Below, piece by piece: positions 8,953 to 17,571 of a DNA stretch of 64,000 nt. A program made the position numbers and the translations under genes. Source of the DNA: Bacteroidota bacterium (lineage in GTDB: Bacteria; Bacteroidota; Bacteroidia; Sphingobacteriales; Sphingobacteriaceae); NCBI GenBank assembly GCA_018266915.1, contig JAFDZM010000026.1:1-64000 (forward strand). Reading direction: 5' to 3'. Below the pieces are notes generated by a model. It ran no database searches. It was not told the origin of the DNA and saw only the letters and a program-made list of their open reading frames with translations. Numbering within the stretch: the first letter of the stretch is position 1; each line of letters begins with the position of its first letter.

Positions 8953-9897
8953 ATGAAAAAGTTTATTTTACTACTGATTATTTGTGCAGGTGCCCGGGAG
9001 GTATATGCACAACGTTGCCTGGATATCAATATACTTTCGCTCACTGGCCATTTGCAGGCACCCGGAGATGCCGCTTCATGTTACAATGAATGTGCAACCA
9101 CAATGAATGACCATGGACAAAAGGTCATCAGCAACTACGGTACCCGCGATACCCAGCTTGATGAGCTGATCAAACAAAAAATGCAGGAATTTACCAACGC
9201 CTCAGTACCCGGGATGGGTTCAGCATCAGGCCCCAATGCCGCACAGGTACAGGATTACAAAGCCATGGCAGCTAAAATGCAGGAGATGACGCCTGATGAG
9301 CGAAAGGCATACGCTATGCAGATGGCGCAGCAAATGCAAAACAATCGCCCAACAGGTCAGATGGAGAATCCCGCTGCAGCCAGGATAGTTGGCACTAACC
9401 AAACCAATGTAATGCAGCTGAAACAACTTGGCGATGAGTTTGCGGCTAAGTTAAGGACGCTCAACGGCCAGGAAAAAACAGAAAGAGATGCATTAAAAAC
9501 ACCGGACTATAGTAAATGTCCGGGTGTTGATAAAACAGGTATGCCTGCATGCGGTTGTGTGAATGGATTAGACGGTAAATACTGGCAGCAAATTGTCGCC
9601 ATAGAAAATAAATACAACAGCCAAAAAACTGCGCTGCTGCAAAGTTATCTGCCGCGTTACAAAACGCTGATAGGCACTATTGAAGATAATATCGCTAAGG
9701 TGCATTATGGCGACGATCTGAAAACTGCAAATTATAAAAAGATGCTGTTCAGTCAGCAATCGTCAACATTCGCAGCGGCATTTGATATTCCTGCGATTGT
9801 AATTAATGACATCCGGCGGACAGGCGCCGACGCTTATGTGAATAAAGTAAACTCTGATGCAGGGGTTTATAACTTAAGCTGCAGCCATCAAAAATAA
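8953..9897 (+). CDS. Secreted protein of unknown function
   Basis: 314 aa. A signal peptide (MKKFILLLIICAG... to about residue 20) is followed by a Cys-containing N-terminal segment, a Met/Gln/Ala-rich helical stretch (about 85-150), a KCPGVDKTGMPACGCVNG segment with three close cysteines and a helical C-terminal half. I do not recognise a family. It follows the OmpA-domain gene by 11 nt and is closed by a strong terminator, which suggests a two-gene operon and a periplasmic or envelope role. Confidence 0.8.
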   Translation: MKKFILLLIICAGAREVYAQRCLDINILSLTGHLQAPGDAASCYNECATTMNDHGQKVISNYGTRDTQLDELIKQKMQEFTNASVPGMGSASGPNAAQVQDYKAMAAKMQEMTPDERKAYAMQMAQQMQNNRPTGQMENPAAARIVGTNQTNVMQLKQLGDEFAAKLRTLNGQEKTERDALKTPDYSKCPGVDKTGMPACGCVNGLDGKYWQQIVAIENKYNSQKTALLQSYLPRYKTLIGTIEDNIAKVHYGDDLKTANYKKMLFSQQSSTFAAAFDIPAIVINDIRRTGADAYVNKVNSDAGVYNLSCSHQK

Positions 9898-9936
9898 ACC
9901 TCGCGCTCACCAAACCGTGTGAATCTTATCAAGATC

Positions 9937-9973
9937 AATATCCGCGCCGAAAAGTGCGGATATTTTCATTTTT
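9937..9973 (+). terminator. Rho-independent terminator closing the OmpA-domain operon
   Basis: Perfect 9-nt arms AATATCCGC and GCGGATATT with a 10-nt loop, followed by TTTCATTTTT. It separates the OmpA-domain operon from the permease array. Confidence 0.8.
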
Positions 9974-9988
9974 GGCCGACAATAACTG

Positions 9989-10015
9989 GTTCGTATCCGA
10001 ACGAACAGTGTCCGG
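9989..10015. promoter_or_regulatory. Overlapping inverted repeats upstream of the permease array
   Basis: GTTCGT and ACGAAC (9989-10006, 6-nt spacer) form a perfect inverted repeat. CCGAAC and GTCCGG (9997-10015, 7-nt spacer) overlap it with one mismatch. They lie between the preceding terminator and the first permease gene, about 220 nt from its ATG. A regulator-binding site is possible. The rest of the 9898-10232 gap is AT-rich DNA plus short-unit repeats; no gene was seen. Confidence 0.3.
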
Positions 10016-10099
10016 TTTTGTTACAATTCTATTTCGCATAAATCAATATAAATTATTGTTTATCAGATTATTAAAATATCGGCATGATATTGTTAAGGT

Positions 10100-10229
10100 C
10101 AGAGATTAGTGATTAGTTAATCAGAGATCAGTTGATTCTGATTAACAAGAGCTAGTCCTTCTTGAAGAGGAATTTAGAGTGAAGAAAATCCCATAACTAA
10201 TGACCATTGACTAATGACTAATTAACCAG
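10100..10229. repeat. Short-unit repeats before the first permease
   Basis: Two patches of the array's simple repeats: GATTAGT/GTTAATCAG units at about 10100-10146, and CTAATGAC/CATTGACT units at about 10194-10228, ending 4 nt before the ATG. Confidence 0.6.
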
Positions 10230-10232
10230 CCC

Positions 10233-12674
10233 ATGTTAAAGAATTATCTCAAGATCGCTATCCGCCAATTACGTAAGCAAAAAATGTATGCCGCCATCAA
10301 GATCGGTGGTTTTGCACTTGGCATTGCAGCCTGTTTACTTATCGGTCTTTATATTAAAGATGAAACAAGCTATGATAACTCCTATCCCGATGTAGACCGG
10401 ATTTTTCGTATAGTTGGTTTTTACGCGCACGACGGAAAAGTGGACAAGGGTACTGATTGGCCCGCTCCAATGAGCAAAGCAATCCAGTCAGACATGCCTG
10501 AAGTGGAGTTTTGCGGCCGAATGATGCCCAATAACCTTATGGGACATGCCGGTAATGATGAGCTGCGCCGTGCCGACCATGTTCAAAATACCTACGAGCA
10601 GGGATTTGTATATGCCGACCAGGAAATGCTTAACATTTTAAAATTCCCAATGGTCAATGGCAATACGGAAACCGCTTTAAAAGAGCCATATACTATGGTG
10701 ATCTCAAAAAGCAAGGCGGACAAATATTTCCCAGGGCAAAACCCTATCGGGCAAATGATGATCCTGGATAATGACAAAGCGCACCCTTACCGCATCAGTG
10801 CTGTAATGGCTGATATACCATCCAATTCGCATCTGCACCAATATAGTTTCCTGATGACATTGAAAGGTCAGGAATTTTGGGGTGGTGAACAGAATAACTG
10901 GGGCGATTATAATTATCCTATTTATGTTAAGGTAAGGCAAGGCACCAATATCGCTGAATTAGAGAAAAAACTATCAAACGATATTCTCAAAAACTATCTC
11001 CTGCCTGAAGCATTGAAGGAAGGCATGAAAGATGCAGAGAAACAAGTAGCTAAATTCTCGCTTCACTTACAGCCGGTTAAGGACATTAACTTGTACTCTT
11101 ATGACATAGCAGACGAAACGCTGCACAGCGATATACGTTTTGTTTGGCTATTCGGCGCCATAGCAGCATTCATATTGGTTATCGCCTGTATTAATTTCAT
11201 CAACCTGTCTACCGCAAAATCAGCCAATCGTGCTAAGGAAGTAGGGTTACGGAAAGTAGTAGGCTCCTATCGCAGCAGCCTAATCAATCAATTTCTTACT
11301 GAATCATTGGTTTACAGCCTGATCTCATTTATCCTGGGTATTTTGATTGCATGGCTTTTATTACCTTATTTCAACACGCTTGCTTCCAAATCACTCGCGA
11401 TGCCATTTGGCGAATGGTGGTTCGTACCTATTATATTAATAGCGGCCTTAATCGTCGGCACTTTAGCCGGGTTGTACCCTGCATTCTACCTGTCGGGTTT
11501 TAGGCCGGTACAGGTATTAAAGGGCTCAATCAGCACGGGGAGTAAAAGCCCTTTGTTGAGAAACACCCTGGTTGTATTCCAGTTCACTGCTTCTGTTATT
11601 CTTGTTATCAGTACGATAGTTATCTATAATCAAACCCATTTTATACTTAACCGCAAGGTTGGGTTTGACAAGGACCAGGTGATGGTGTTGCAGGGTACAA
11701 ATACTTTAGGCGACAAAAGTGTAAAAAGCTTTAAAAATGACCTCGCTAAGATAGCCTCGGTAAAAAGCGTATCCATAAGTGATTATCTACCGGTAAGCGG
11801 CACCAAACGTAATGGCAATACTTTCTTTAAAGAAGGGCGTGAGCGCCTGGATGCCGGCGTAGGCGGACAGTTTTGGCAAATTGACGACACCTATCTGAAA
11901 ACATTAGGTATGAAGATAGTTGAGGGAAGAAATTTCTCCTACGACATGGCCGACGATACAGCTGGCAGAACGATTATTATCAATCAAACCCTTGCCAAAA
12001 AACTGAATCTAAAAAAGCCCATTGGGGCGCGTATTACCAATGGCGGATTGTTTACAGTTATTGGGGTTGTACAGGATTTCAATTTCGAGTCCATGCGTGG
12101 AGACATTGAACCTCTGGCATTACATTTTGGCCTGAGCCCTTCCATAATGACCATCAAATTCAGAGGAGAAGATGTACAAAACACCGTAGCTAATGTCTCA
12201 GCATTGTGGAAACAATATTCACCTGATCAACCAATCCGGTACACCTTTCTTGACGAAGAGTTTGCCAATATGTACAATGATGTTCAGCGCACCGGCAGCA
12301 TTTTTACCAGCTTTGCAGTGTTGGCGATTATCATAGCTTGCCTTGGATTATTTGCCCTTTCAGCATTTATGGCAGAGCAGCGCAGCAAGGAGATCGGCAT
12401 CCGCAAAGTATTGGGTGCAACGGTAAGCAACATTACGGCTCTTTTATCCATAGATTTTGTAAAACTGGTATTTATCGCTATTGCAATAGCAACGCCTATT
12501 GCCTGGTACGGAATGAATAAATGGCTGCAGGATTTCGCCTATAAGGTTCCTCTAAGCTGGTGGATATTCGTTTTATCAGGAGTTATGGCCATTGCAATCG
12601 CACTGTTTACGGTGAGCTTCCAGTCGATAAAGGCAGCATTGACAAACCCTGTGAAAAGCCTCAGATCAGAGTAG
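10233..12674 (+). CDS. Double-FtsX (MacB-type) ABC transporter permease, array member 1
   Basis: 813 aa. Layout shared by the whole array, with this protein's positions: TM1 (20-41), a periplasmic MacB-core-like domain (about 45-300), three TMs of FtsX unit 1 (from 303) with the cytoplasmic motif RAKEVGLRK at 333, TM5 (446-468), a second periplasmic domain (about 470-685), and FtsX unit 2 (about 688-795) with AEQRSKEIGIRK at 714. One chain thus resembles two fused four-helix permeases and would need ATPase subunits, none of which is in the window. This member is divergent: it starts ML and has AIRQLRKQK where most have AWRNL. Substrate unknown; MacB-type permeases usually drive periplasmic work or export rather than classical uptake. 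Confidence 0.93.
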   Translation: MLKNYLKIAIRQLRKQKMYAAIKIGGFALGIAACLLIGLYIKDETSYDNSYPDVDRIFRIVGFYAHDGKVDKGTDWPAPMSKAIQSDMPEVEFCGRMMPNNLMGHAGNDELRRADHVQNTYEQGFVYADQEMLNILKFPMVNGNTETALKEPYTMVISKSKADKYFPGQNPIGQMMILDNDKAHPYRISAVMADIPSNSHLHQYSFLMTLKGQEFWGGEQNNWGDYNYPIYVKVRQGTNIAELEKKLSNDILKNYLLPEALKEGMKDAEKQVAKFSLHLQPVKDINLYSYDIADETLHSDIRFVWLFGAIAAFILVIACINFINLSTAKSANRAKEVGLRKVVGSYRSSLINQFLTESLVYSLISFILGILIAWLLLPYFNTLASKSLAMPFGEWWFVPIILIAALIVGTLAGLYPAFYLSGFRPVQVLKGSISTGSKSPLLRNTLVVFQFTASVILVISTIVIYNQTHFILNRKVGFDKDQVMVLQGTNTLGDKSVKSFKNDLAKIASVKSVSISDYLPVSGTKRNGNTFFKEGRERLDAGVGGQFWQIDDTYLKTLGMKIVEGRNFSYDMADDTAGRTIIINQTLAKKLNLKKPIGARITNGGLFTVIGVVQDFNFESMRGDIEPLALHFGLSPSIMTIKFRGEDVQNTVANVSALWKQYSPDQPIRYTFLDEEFANMYNDVQRTGSIFTSFAVLAIIIACLGLFALSAFMAEQRSKEIGIRKVLGATVSNITALLSIDFVKLVFIAIAIATPIAWYGMNKWLQDFAYKVPLSWWIFVLSGVMAIAIALFTVSFQSIKAALTNPVKSLRSE

Positions 12675-12707
12675 CACTTAGGTACTAATGATTAACAAAC
12701 CAAACCA
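12675..12707. repeat. Intergenic spacer 1-2
   Basis: 33 nt, the shortest spacer in the array. It holds one ACTAATGATTAAC unit and CAAACCA before the ATG. It is the only TAG-ended spacer without CAGTRG hexamers. Confidence 0.5.
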
Positions 12708-15089
12708 ATGATAAAAAACTATCTCAAAGTTGCGTGGCGTAATCTTATCAAGAATAAGGCTACTTCGTTCATTAATATAGGCGGACTGGCTGTAGGCATG
12801 GCGGTAGCCATTCTAATTGGCTTATGGATATGGGATGAACTTTCGTTTGATAAGTATCACAAAAACTACGACCGGATTGCCATTGTGATGCAGAATGAGA
12901 CTTTTAATGGTACCGTGAATACAGGAGCAGCTGTCTCACTGCCTTTTGATGCCGAACTGCGCAAAAGCTATGGAAGCGACTTTAAGCATATTGCATTATC
13001 TTCATGGACGAACAAGCATATCTTCACTGTCGGCGATAAAAACATCTCCTTTTCAGGAAATTTTATGGGAGATGAAGCTCCTGAGATATTCTCGCTCAAT
13101 ATGCTTAAGGGTAATGACAAAGGATTGAAGGACCGCTCATCCATATTAATATCCCAATCGGTAGCTAAAGCATTATTTGGCGATGCAAATCCGGTAAACA
13201 AAGTAGTAAAGCTTGATAATGCGGATGTTTTTAATGTTTCGGGCGTTTATGAAGATCTGCCAGCTAATACCACTTTGCATGATGTTGCCTTTATAGGTCC
13301 CTGGGAATACTATATCAACCAGCCCAACAACAGAAGATCACCAACAGATTGGGGTGATAATTCATTATTTGTATATGTACAAATAGCAGATAATGCCGAT
13401 ATGGCTCAAGTATCTGCAAAAATACATGACATCAAGCTTAACAAAATAGATAAAGAAGATCGCAAATTTAACCCTATTGCCTTCCTGCAGCCAATGAGCA
13501 AATGGCATCTCTATTCTGAATTTAAGAATGGCGTTAACACCGGGGGAGCTATACAATATGTGTGGTTATTTGGCATTATAGGAACATTTGTCCTTTTGCT
13601 CGCCTGCATCAATTTCATGAACCTGAGCACTGCCCGCAGCGAACGCAGGGCCAAAGAAGTCGGAATACGCAAAGCGGTAGGATCGGTAAGAAAACAATTG
13701 ATCGCGCAATTCTTTTGTGAATCATTTTTGATCTCCTTCCTGTCATTCGCACTTTCATTAGTATTGGTGGGGGTATCATTGCCCTGGTTTAATAGTGTAG
13801 CCGGCAAAGAAATATTTATGCCGTGGGGTAATCCGCTTTTCTGGATAATCGGCGTAGGGTTCACTTTCCTGACTGGTGTAATTGCAGGCAGTTACCCTGC
13901 CCTATACCTATCTTCTTTCAACCCGGTACGGGTTTTAAAAGGTACTTTTAAAGCAGGGCGATTTGCTTCGATACCCAGAAAGGTGTTGGTTGTTGTGCAG
14001 TTTACTGTTTCGGTCATACTCATCATTGGTACGATCATCGTTTTCAAGCAGGTACAATTTGCTAAAAACCGCCCTGTCGGATATTCGAGGGCAGGCTTGA
14101 TCAATATCGAGGTAACTAACGACGATTTGCACAAACATTTCGCAGCATTGCGATCTGACCTTATAAACACCGGCGCTGTTATAGATATCGCTGAAGCAAC
14201 CAGTCCTACAACCGGGGTTTATAACAATCGCGGAGACATAAGCTGGAAACAAAAAGATCCTTCAATGAGCTCCTTTTTCGGCCAGATTGGTGTTACTTCT
14301 GAATACGGAAAAACTGTAGGCTGGCAGTTTACCGACGGGCGCGACTTTAATAGCAGTATGATAGCTGACTCATCAGCCATTGTGCTAAACCAGGCTGCTG
14401 TAAAATACATGAACCTTAAAAATCCGGTAGGCGAAATTCTCCATGTTGGCAAAAAAGACCTGACGGTGATCGGCGTCATAAAGGACATGGTTATGGAATC
14501 GCCTTATGAACCGGTTAAGCAAACCATTTTCCGCATCGGACATGGTGCTTTGGATAATATCATCATTCGCATCAATCCGCAGGTAAGCTCACGAGAGGCC
14601 TTGGACAAGATGGCTGCCATATGTAAAAAGTATTCACCTTCGGTGCCATTCGCCTACAAGTTTGCGGATGATGATTATGCAAGAAAATTCGCAAGTGAGG
14701 AACGTGTTGGCAAACTGGCTAATTCATTTGCTTTGCTCGCTATATTCATCAGCTGCATAGGCATGTTCGGCATGGCTTCCTATATGGCTGAACAAAAAGT
14801 GAAAGAGATAGGTGTACGAAAGGTATTAGGCGCTTCTGTTTTTGGTTTATGGCGACTGATGTCGAAAGAGTTTGTGGTTCTGGTAATCATCGCCCTGCTG
14901 ATAGCTATGCCATTGTCATATAACTTTATGAATAACTGGCTGCAACATTACACTTACCGCACTCCATTATCGTGGTGGATATTTGCTGTAACATGTTTCG
15001 GGTCACTGACAATCACATTATTAACGGTAAGCTATCAAAGTATAAAGGCCGCACTGGCAAACCCGGTGAAGAGTCTGAGGAGTGAATGA
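12708..15089 (+). CDS. Double-FtsX ABC permease, array member 2 (main subgroup)
   Basis: 793 aa. First of eight main-subgroup members, recognised by GGLAVGMAVA(I/M)LIGLW in TM1 and WDELSFDKYHKNY just after it. TM2 starts near 284, with RAKEVGIRKAVGS after it; TM5 is near 426-447 (VVVQFTVSVILIIGTIIVF). The unit 2 motif is AEQKVKEIGVRKVLGAS. The periplasmic part contains the subgroup phrase MSKWHLYSEFKNG just before TM2. It lacks an ATPase domain. Stop TGA, tail NPVKSLRSE. Confidence 0.93.
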   Translation: MIKNYLKVAWRNLIKNKATSFINIGGLAVGMAVAILIGLWIWDELSFDKYHKNYDRIAIVMQNETFNGTVNTGAAVSLPFDAELRKSYGSDFKHIALSSWTNKHIFTVGDKNISFSGNFMGDEAPEIFSLNMLKGNDKGLKDRSSILISQSVAKALFGDANPVNKVVKLDNADVFNVSGVYEDLPANTTLHDVAFIGPWEYYINQPNNRRSPTDWGDNSLFVYVQIADNADMAQVSAKIHDIKLNKIDKEDRKFNPIAFLQPMSKWHLYSEFKNGVNTGGAIQYVWLFGIIGTFVLLLACINFMNLSTARSERRAKEVGIRKAVGSVRKQLIAQFFCESFLISFLSFALSLVLVGVSLPWFNSVAGKEIFMPWGNPLFWIIGVGFTFLTGVIAGSYPALYLSSFNPVRVLKGTFKAGRFASIPRKVLVVVQFTVSVILIIGTIIVFKQVQFAKNRPVGYSRAGLINIEVTNDDLHKHFAALRSDLINTGAVIDIAEATSPTTGVYNNRGDISWKQKDPSMSSFFGQIGVTSEYGKTVGWQFTDGRDFNSSMIADSSAIVLNQAAVKYMNLKNPVGEILHVGKKDLTVIGVIKDMVMESPYEPVKQTIFRIGHGALDNIIIRINPQVSSREALDKMAAICKKYSPSVPFAYKFADDDYARKFASEERVGKLANSFALLAIFISCIGMFGMASYMAEQKVKEIGVRKVLGASVFGLWRLMSKEFVVLVIIALLIAMPLSYNFMNNWLQHYTYRTPLSWWIFAVTCFGSLTITLLTVSYQSIKAALANPVKSLRSE

Positions 15090-15145
15090 TCAGTTAACCG
15101 GTGAGCAGTTATCAGGAAACATACTAATGACTAATAAACTAAACT
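15090..15145. repeat. Intergenic spacer 2-3, GTTAACC type
   Basis: The TGA stop reads into CAGTTAACCGGTGAGCAG units, then CTAATGA, CTAATAAA and CTAAACT lead to the ATG. Confidence 0.6.
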
Positions 15146-17512
15146 ATGATAAGAAACTATCTTAAAATCGGTTGGAGAAACCTTATTAATAACAAGGCTA
15201 TGTCTTTTATTAATGTTGGTGGCCTTGCCGTGGGCATGGCGGTTGCCATGCTTATCGGTTTATGGATTTGGGACGAGCTATCTTTTGATAAATACCATAA
15301 AAACTACGAAACGATTGTCAGGGTAATGCAGACTCAGACCGTGAATGGAGAAGTCAGCTCGTTAAAAGCCATGCCTATTCCTGTTGCAACTGAGCTCCGG
15401 CATTCTTATGGCAGCGATTTTAAACATGTAGTACTTTCATCGTGGACAAACCCCCACCTCATTTCTTTTCAGGATAAGAACCTATCTGTTAAAGGGAATT
15501 ACATGGAACAGTCGGCTCCGGAAATGCTTACATTGAATATGACCAGGGGCACAAGAGATGCGTTAAAGGATCCTACTTCTATTCTACTGGCCGAATCAGT
15601 ATCCAGAGCTGTTTTTGGCAATGCCGACCCTCTTAACAAAACATTAAAATTAGATGGAGTTAATTTAAAAGTAGCCGGTGTTTACCAAGATCTACCCTCA
15701 AACACAACTTTTAACAATGTCGCCTTCATTGCCCCCTGGGAGTTATATTCCAGTTCAGCAGATGTGCAGGGAGCTAAAACCAATTGGAACGCCAATTCCT
15801 TTCAAATTTTCGGCCAGGTTGCCAGTTCAAAAAATATCGAGCAGTTGTCGGCAAAGATAAGAGACATCAAACTCCGGAACACAGGGAAAGAATCAAATCC
15901 TCAGATCTTTTTGTTTCCAATGAGCCACTGGCATTTGTATTCGGAATTTAAGGATGGCAAGAATACAGGCGGTAGTATCAAATATGTGTGGTTGTTTGGC
16001 ATTATTGGCGTTTTTGTATTAATGCTGGCTGGTATCAATTTCATGAACCTGAGTACAGCCCGATCAGAAAAACGAGCCAAGGAAGTCGGAATAAGAAAGT
16101 CGATGGGTTCATTGAGAAGGCAACTCGTGTGGCAATTTCTAAGTGAATCTTTGTTGGTGGCAACGCTATCTTTTGCAGTCGCGTTATTTTTAGTACAATT
16201 AACGCTCCCATATTTCAATGAAATAACAGGTAAGCAAAGCATCATTTTATGGACAAATCCATTCTTCTGGTTAATGTGTATCGGGTTTGTAATTGTCAGC
16301 GGGTTATTCGCAGGCAGTTATCCTGCTTTCTACCTGTCATCGCTTAAGCCAGTCAAGGTATTGAAAGGTCTGTTTAAAGCCGGAAAAATGGCAAGTATCC
16401 CCCGCAAAGTGTTAATTGTTATCCAATTTACATTTTCGGTAACTATGATAATTGGAACCATAGTTATTCTACGGCAGATTCAATTTGCAAAAGACCGTCC
16501 CATTGGATATGGACGGTCGGGGCTAATCATGGTGAGGCCATATTCGGGAGATTTACACAAGAACATTGAGGTTGTCAGAAACGAGCTATTGCAAACCAAA
16601 TGGATAAGTGAAATTGCGGAATCGGGTAATCAGATTACCAAAGGAAGCTCGACAACCGGAGACATTAAATGGCCGGGTAAAGACCCTAACCATGCCGATG
16701 AGTTCGCAACTTTTGGAGTAACACCTCAATATGGAAAAACAGTAAGCTGGCAGATTACAGATGGCAGGGACTTTTCCAAAACATTCACCTCAGATTCAAG
16801 TGGATTAGTTTTAAACCAAGCCGCGATCAACTATATGGGTCTCAAAAATCCGGTTGGCCAGGTTATAAACTGGGGCGACAAAAAATATACGATTTTGGGG
16901 GTAACAAAGGATATGATTGTAGAGTCGCCTTATGAGACAATAAAGCCAACCATTTTTTATATCATTAATTGGCCCGGTATTGTAAATATCCGCATAAACC
17001 CTAAAGTGAGTGCAAGCGCTGCACTAAAAAATATTGAAGCTGTTTGCAAAAAATATGCCCCGGCAGACCCATTCGACTACAAATTTGTAGACCAGGAATA
17101 TGCACAAAAATTCGGCGACGAAGAACGTGTGGGCACGTTGGCGGGCTTTTTTGCCGGCCTTGCTATTTTCATCAGTTGCCTCGGATTATTTGGGATGGCC
17201 TCATTTATGGCTGAGCAGCGGATAAAAGAGATAGGCGTAAGAAAAGTACTGGGCGCAACGGTATTCAATCTGTGGCAATTGTTATCAAGAGATTTTGTTG
17301 TACTTGTTATAATCTCTTTATTGATAGCCGCACCCGTTGCTTACTATTTTATGCACAACTGGCTGCAAAATTACCAGTACCGCACGGAAATAGCCTGGTG
17401 GATATTTGCAATTACAGCTCTTGGGGCTTTAATAATCACCTTAATGACAGTAAGCTATCAAAGTATAAAAGCGGCATTGGCGAACCCGGTCAAAAGCCTG
17501 AGATCAGAGTAG
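15146..17512 (+). CDS. Double-FtsX ABC permease, array member 3 (main subgroup)
   Basis: 788 aa. Closely related to member 2 in TM1 and the following segment. The TM2 phrase reads AGINFMNLS, with Gly in place of the Cys found in most members (ACINFMNLS). The unit 1 motif is RAKEVGIRKSMGS and the unit 2 motif AEQRIKEIGVRKVLGAT. Both periplasmic domains diverge from member 2, while the membrane parts stay similar. Stop TAG. Confidence 0.93.
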   Translation: MIRNYLKIGWRNLINNKAMSFINVGGLAVGMAVAMLIGLWIWDELSFDKYHKNYETIVRVMQTQTVNGEVSSLKAMPIPVATELRHSYGSDFKHVVLSSWTNPHLISFQDKNLSVKGNYMEQSAPEMLTLNMTRGTRDALKDPTSILLAESVSRAVFGNADPLNKTLKLDGVNLKVAGVYQDLPSNTTFNNVAFIAPWELYSSSADVQGAKTNWNANSFQIFGQVASSKNIEQLSAKIRDIKLRNTGKESNPQIFLFPMSHWHLYSEFKDGKNTGGSIKYVWLFGIIGVFVLMLAGINFMNLSTARSEKRAKEVGIRKSMGSLRRQLVWQFLSESLLVATLSFAVALFLVQLTLPYFNEITGKQSIILWTNPFFWLMCIGFVIVSGLFAGSYPAFYLSSLKPVKVLKGLFKAGKMASIPRKVLIVIQFTFSVTMIIGTIVILRQIQFAKDRPIGYGRSGLIMVRPYSGDLHKNIEVVRNELLQTKWISEIAESGNQITKGSSTTGDIKWPGKDPNHADEFATFGVTPQYGKTVSWQITDGRDFSKTFTSDSSGLVLNQAAINYMGLKNPVGQVINWGDKKYTILGVTKDMIVESPYETIKPTIFYIINWPGIVNIRINPKVSASAALKNIEAVCKKYAPADPFDYKFVDQEYAQKFGDEERVGTLAGFFAGLAIFISCLGLFGMASFMAEQRIKEIGVRKVLGATVFNLWQLLSRDFVVLVIISLLIAAPVAYYFMHNWLQNYQYRTEIAWWIFAITALGALIITLMTVSYQSIKAALANPVKSLRSE

Positions 17513-17571
17513 CAGTTGCAGTAGCAGTTCACCAATGAACTAATGAACAATTGAACTAATAAACCAAACCA
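17513..17571. repeat. Intergenic spacer 3-4, CAGTRG type
   Basis: CAGTTG, CAGTAG and CAGTTC hexamers follow the TAG stop, then 8-nt units (CCAATGAA, CTAATGAA, CAATTGAA, CTAATAAA) lead to the ATG. Confidence 0.65.

Noticed and set aside
10081..10094. GGCATGATATTGTT as a sigma-54 promoter for the whole array
   Set aside because: The -24 side is only partial and the GC of the -12 element is missing at the required spacing.
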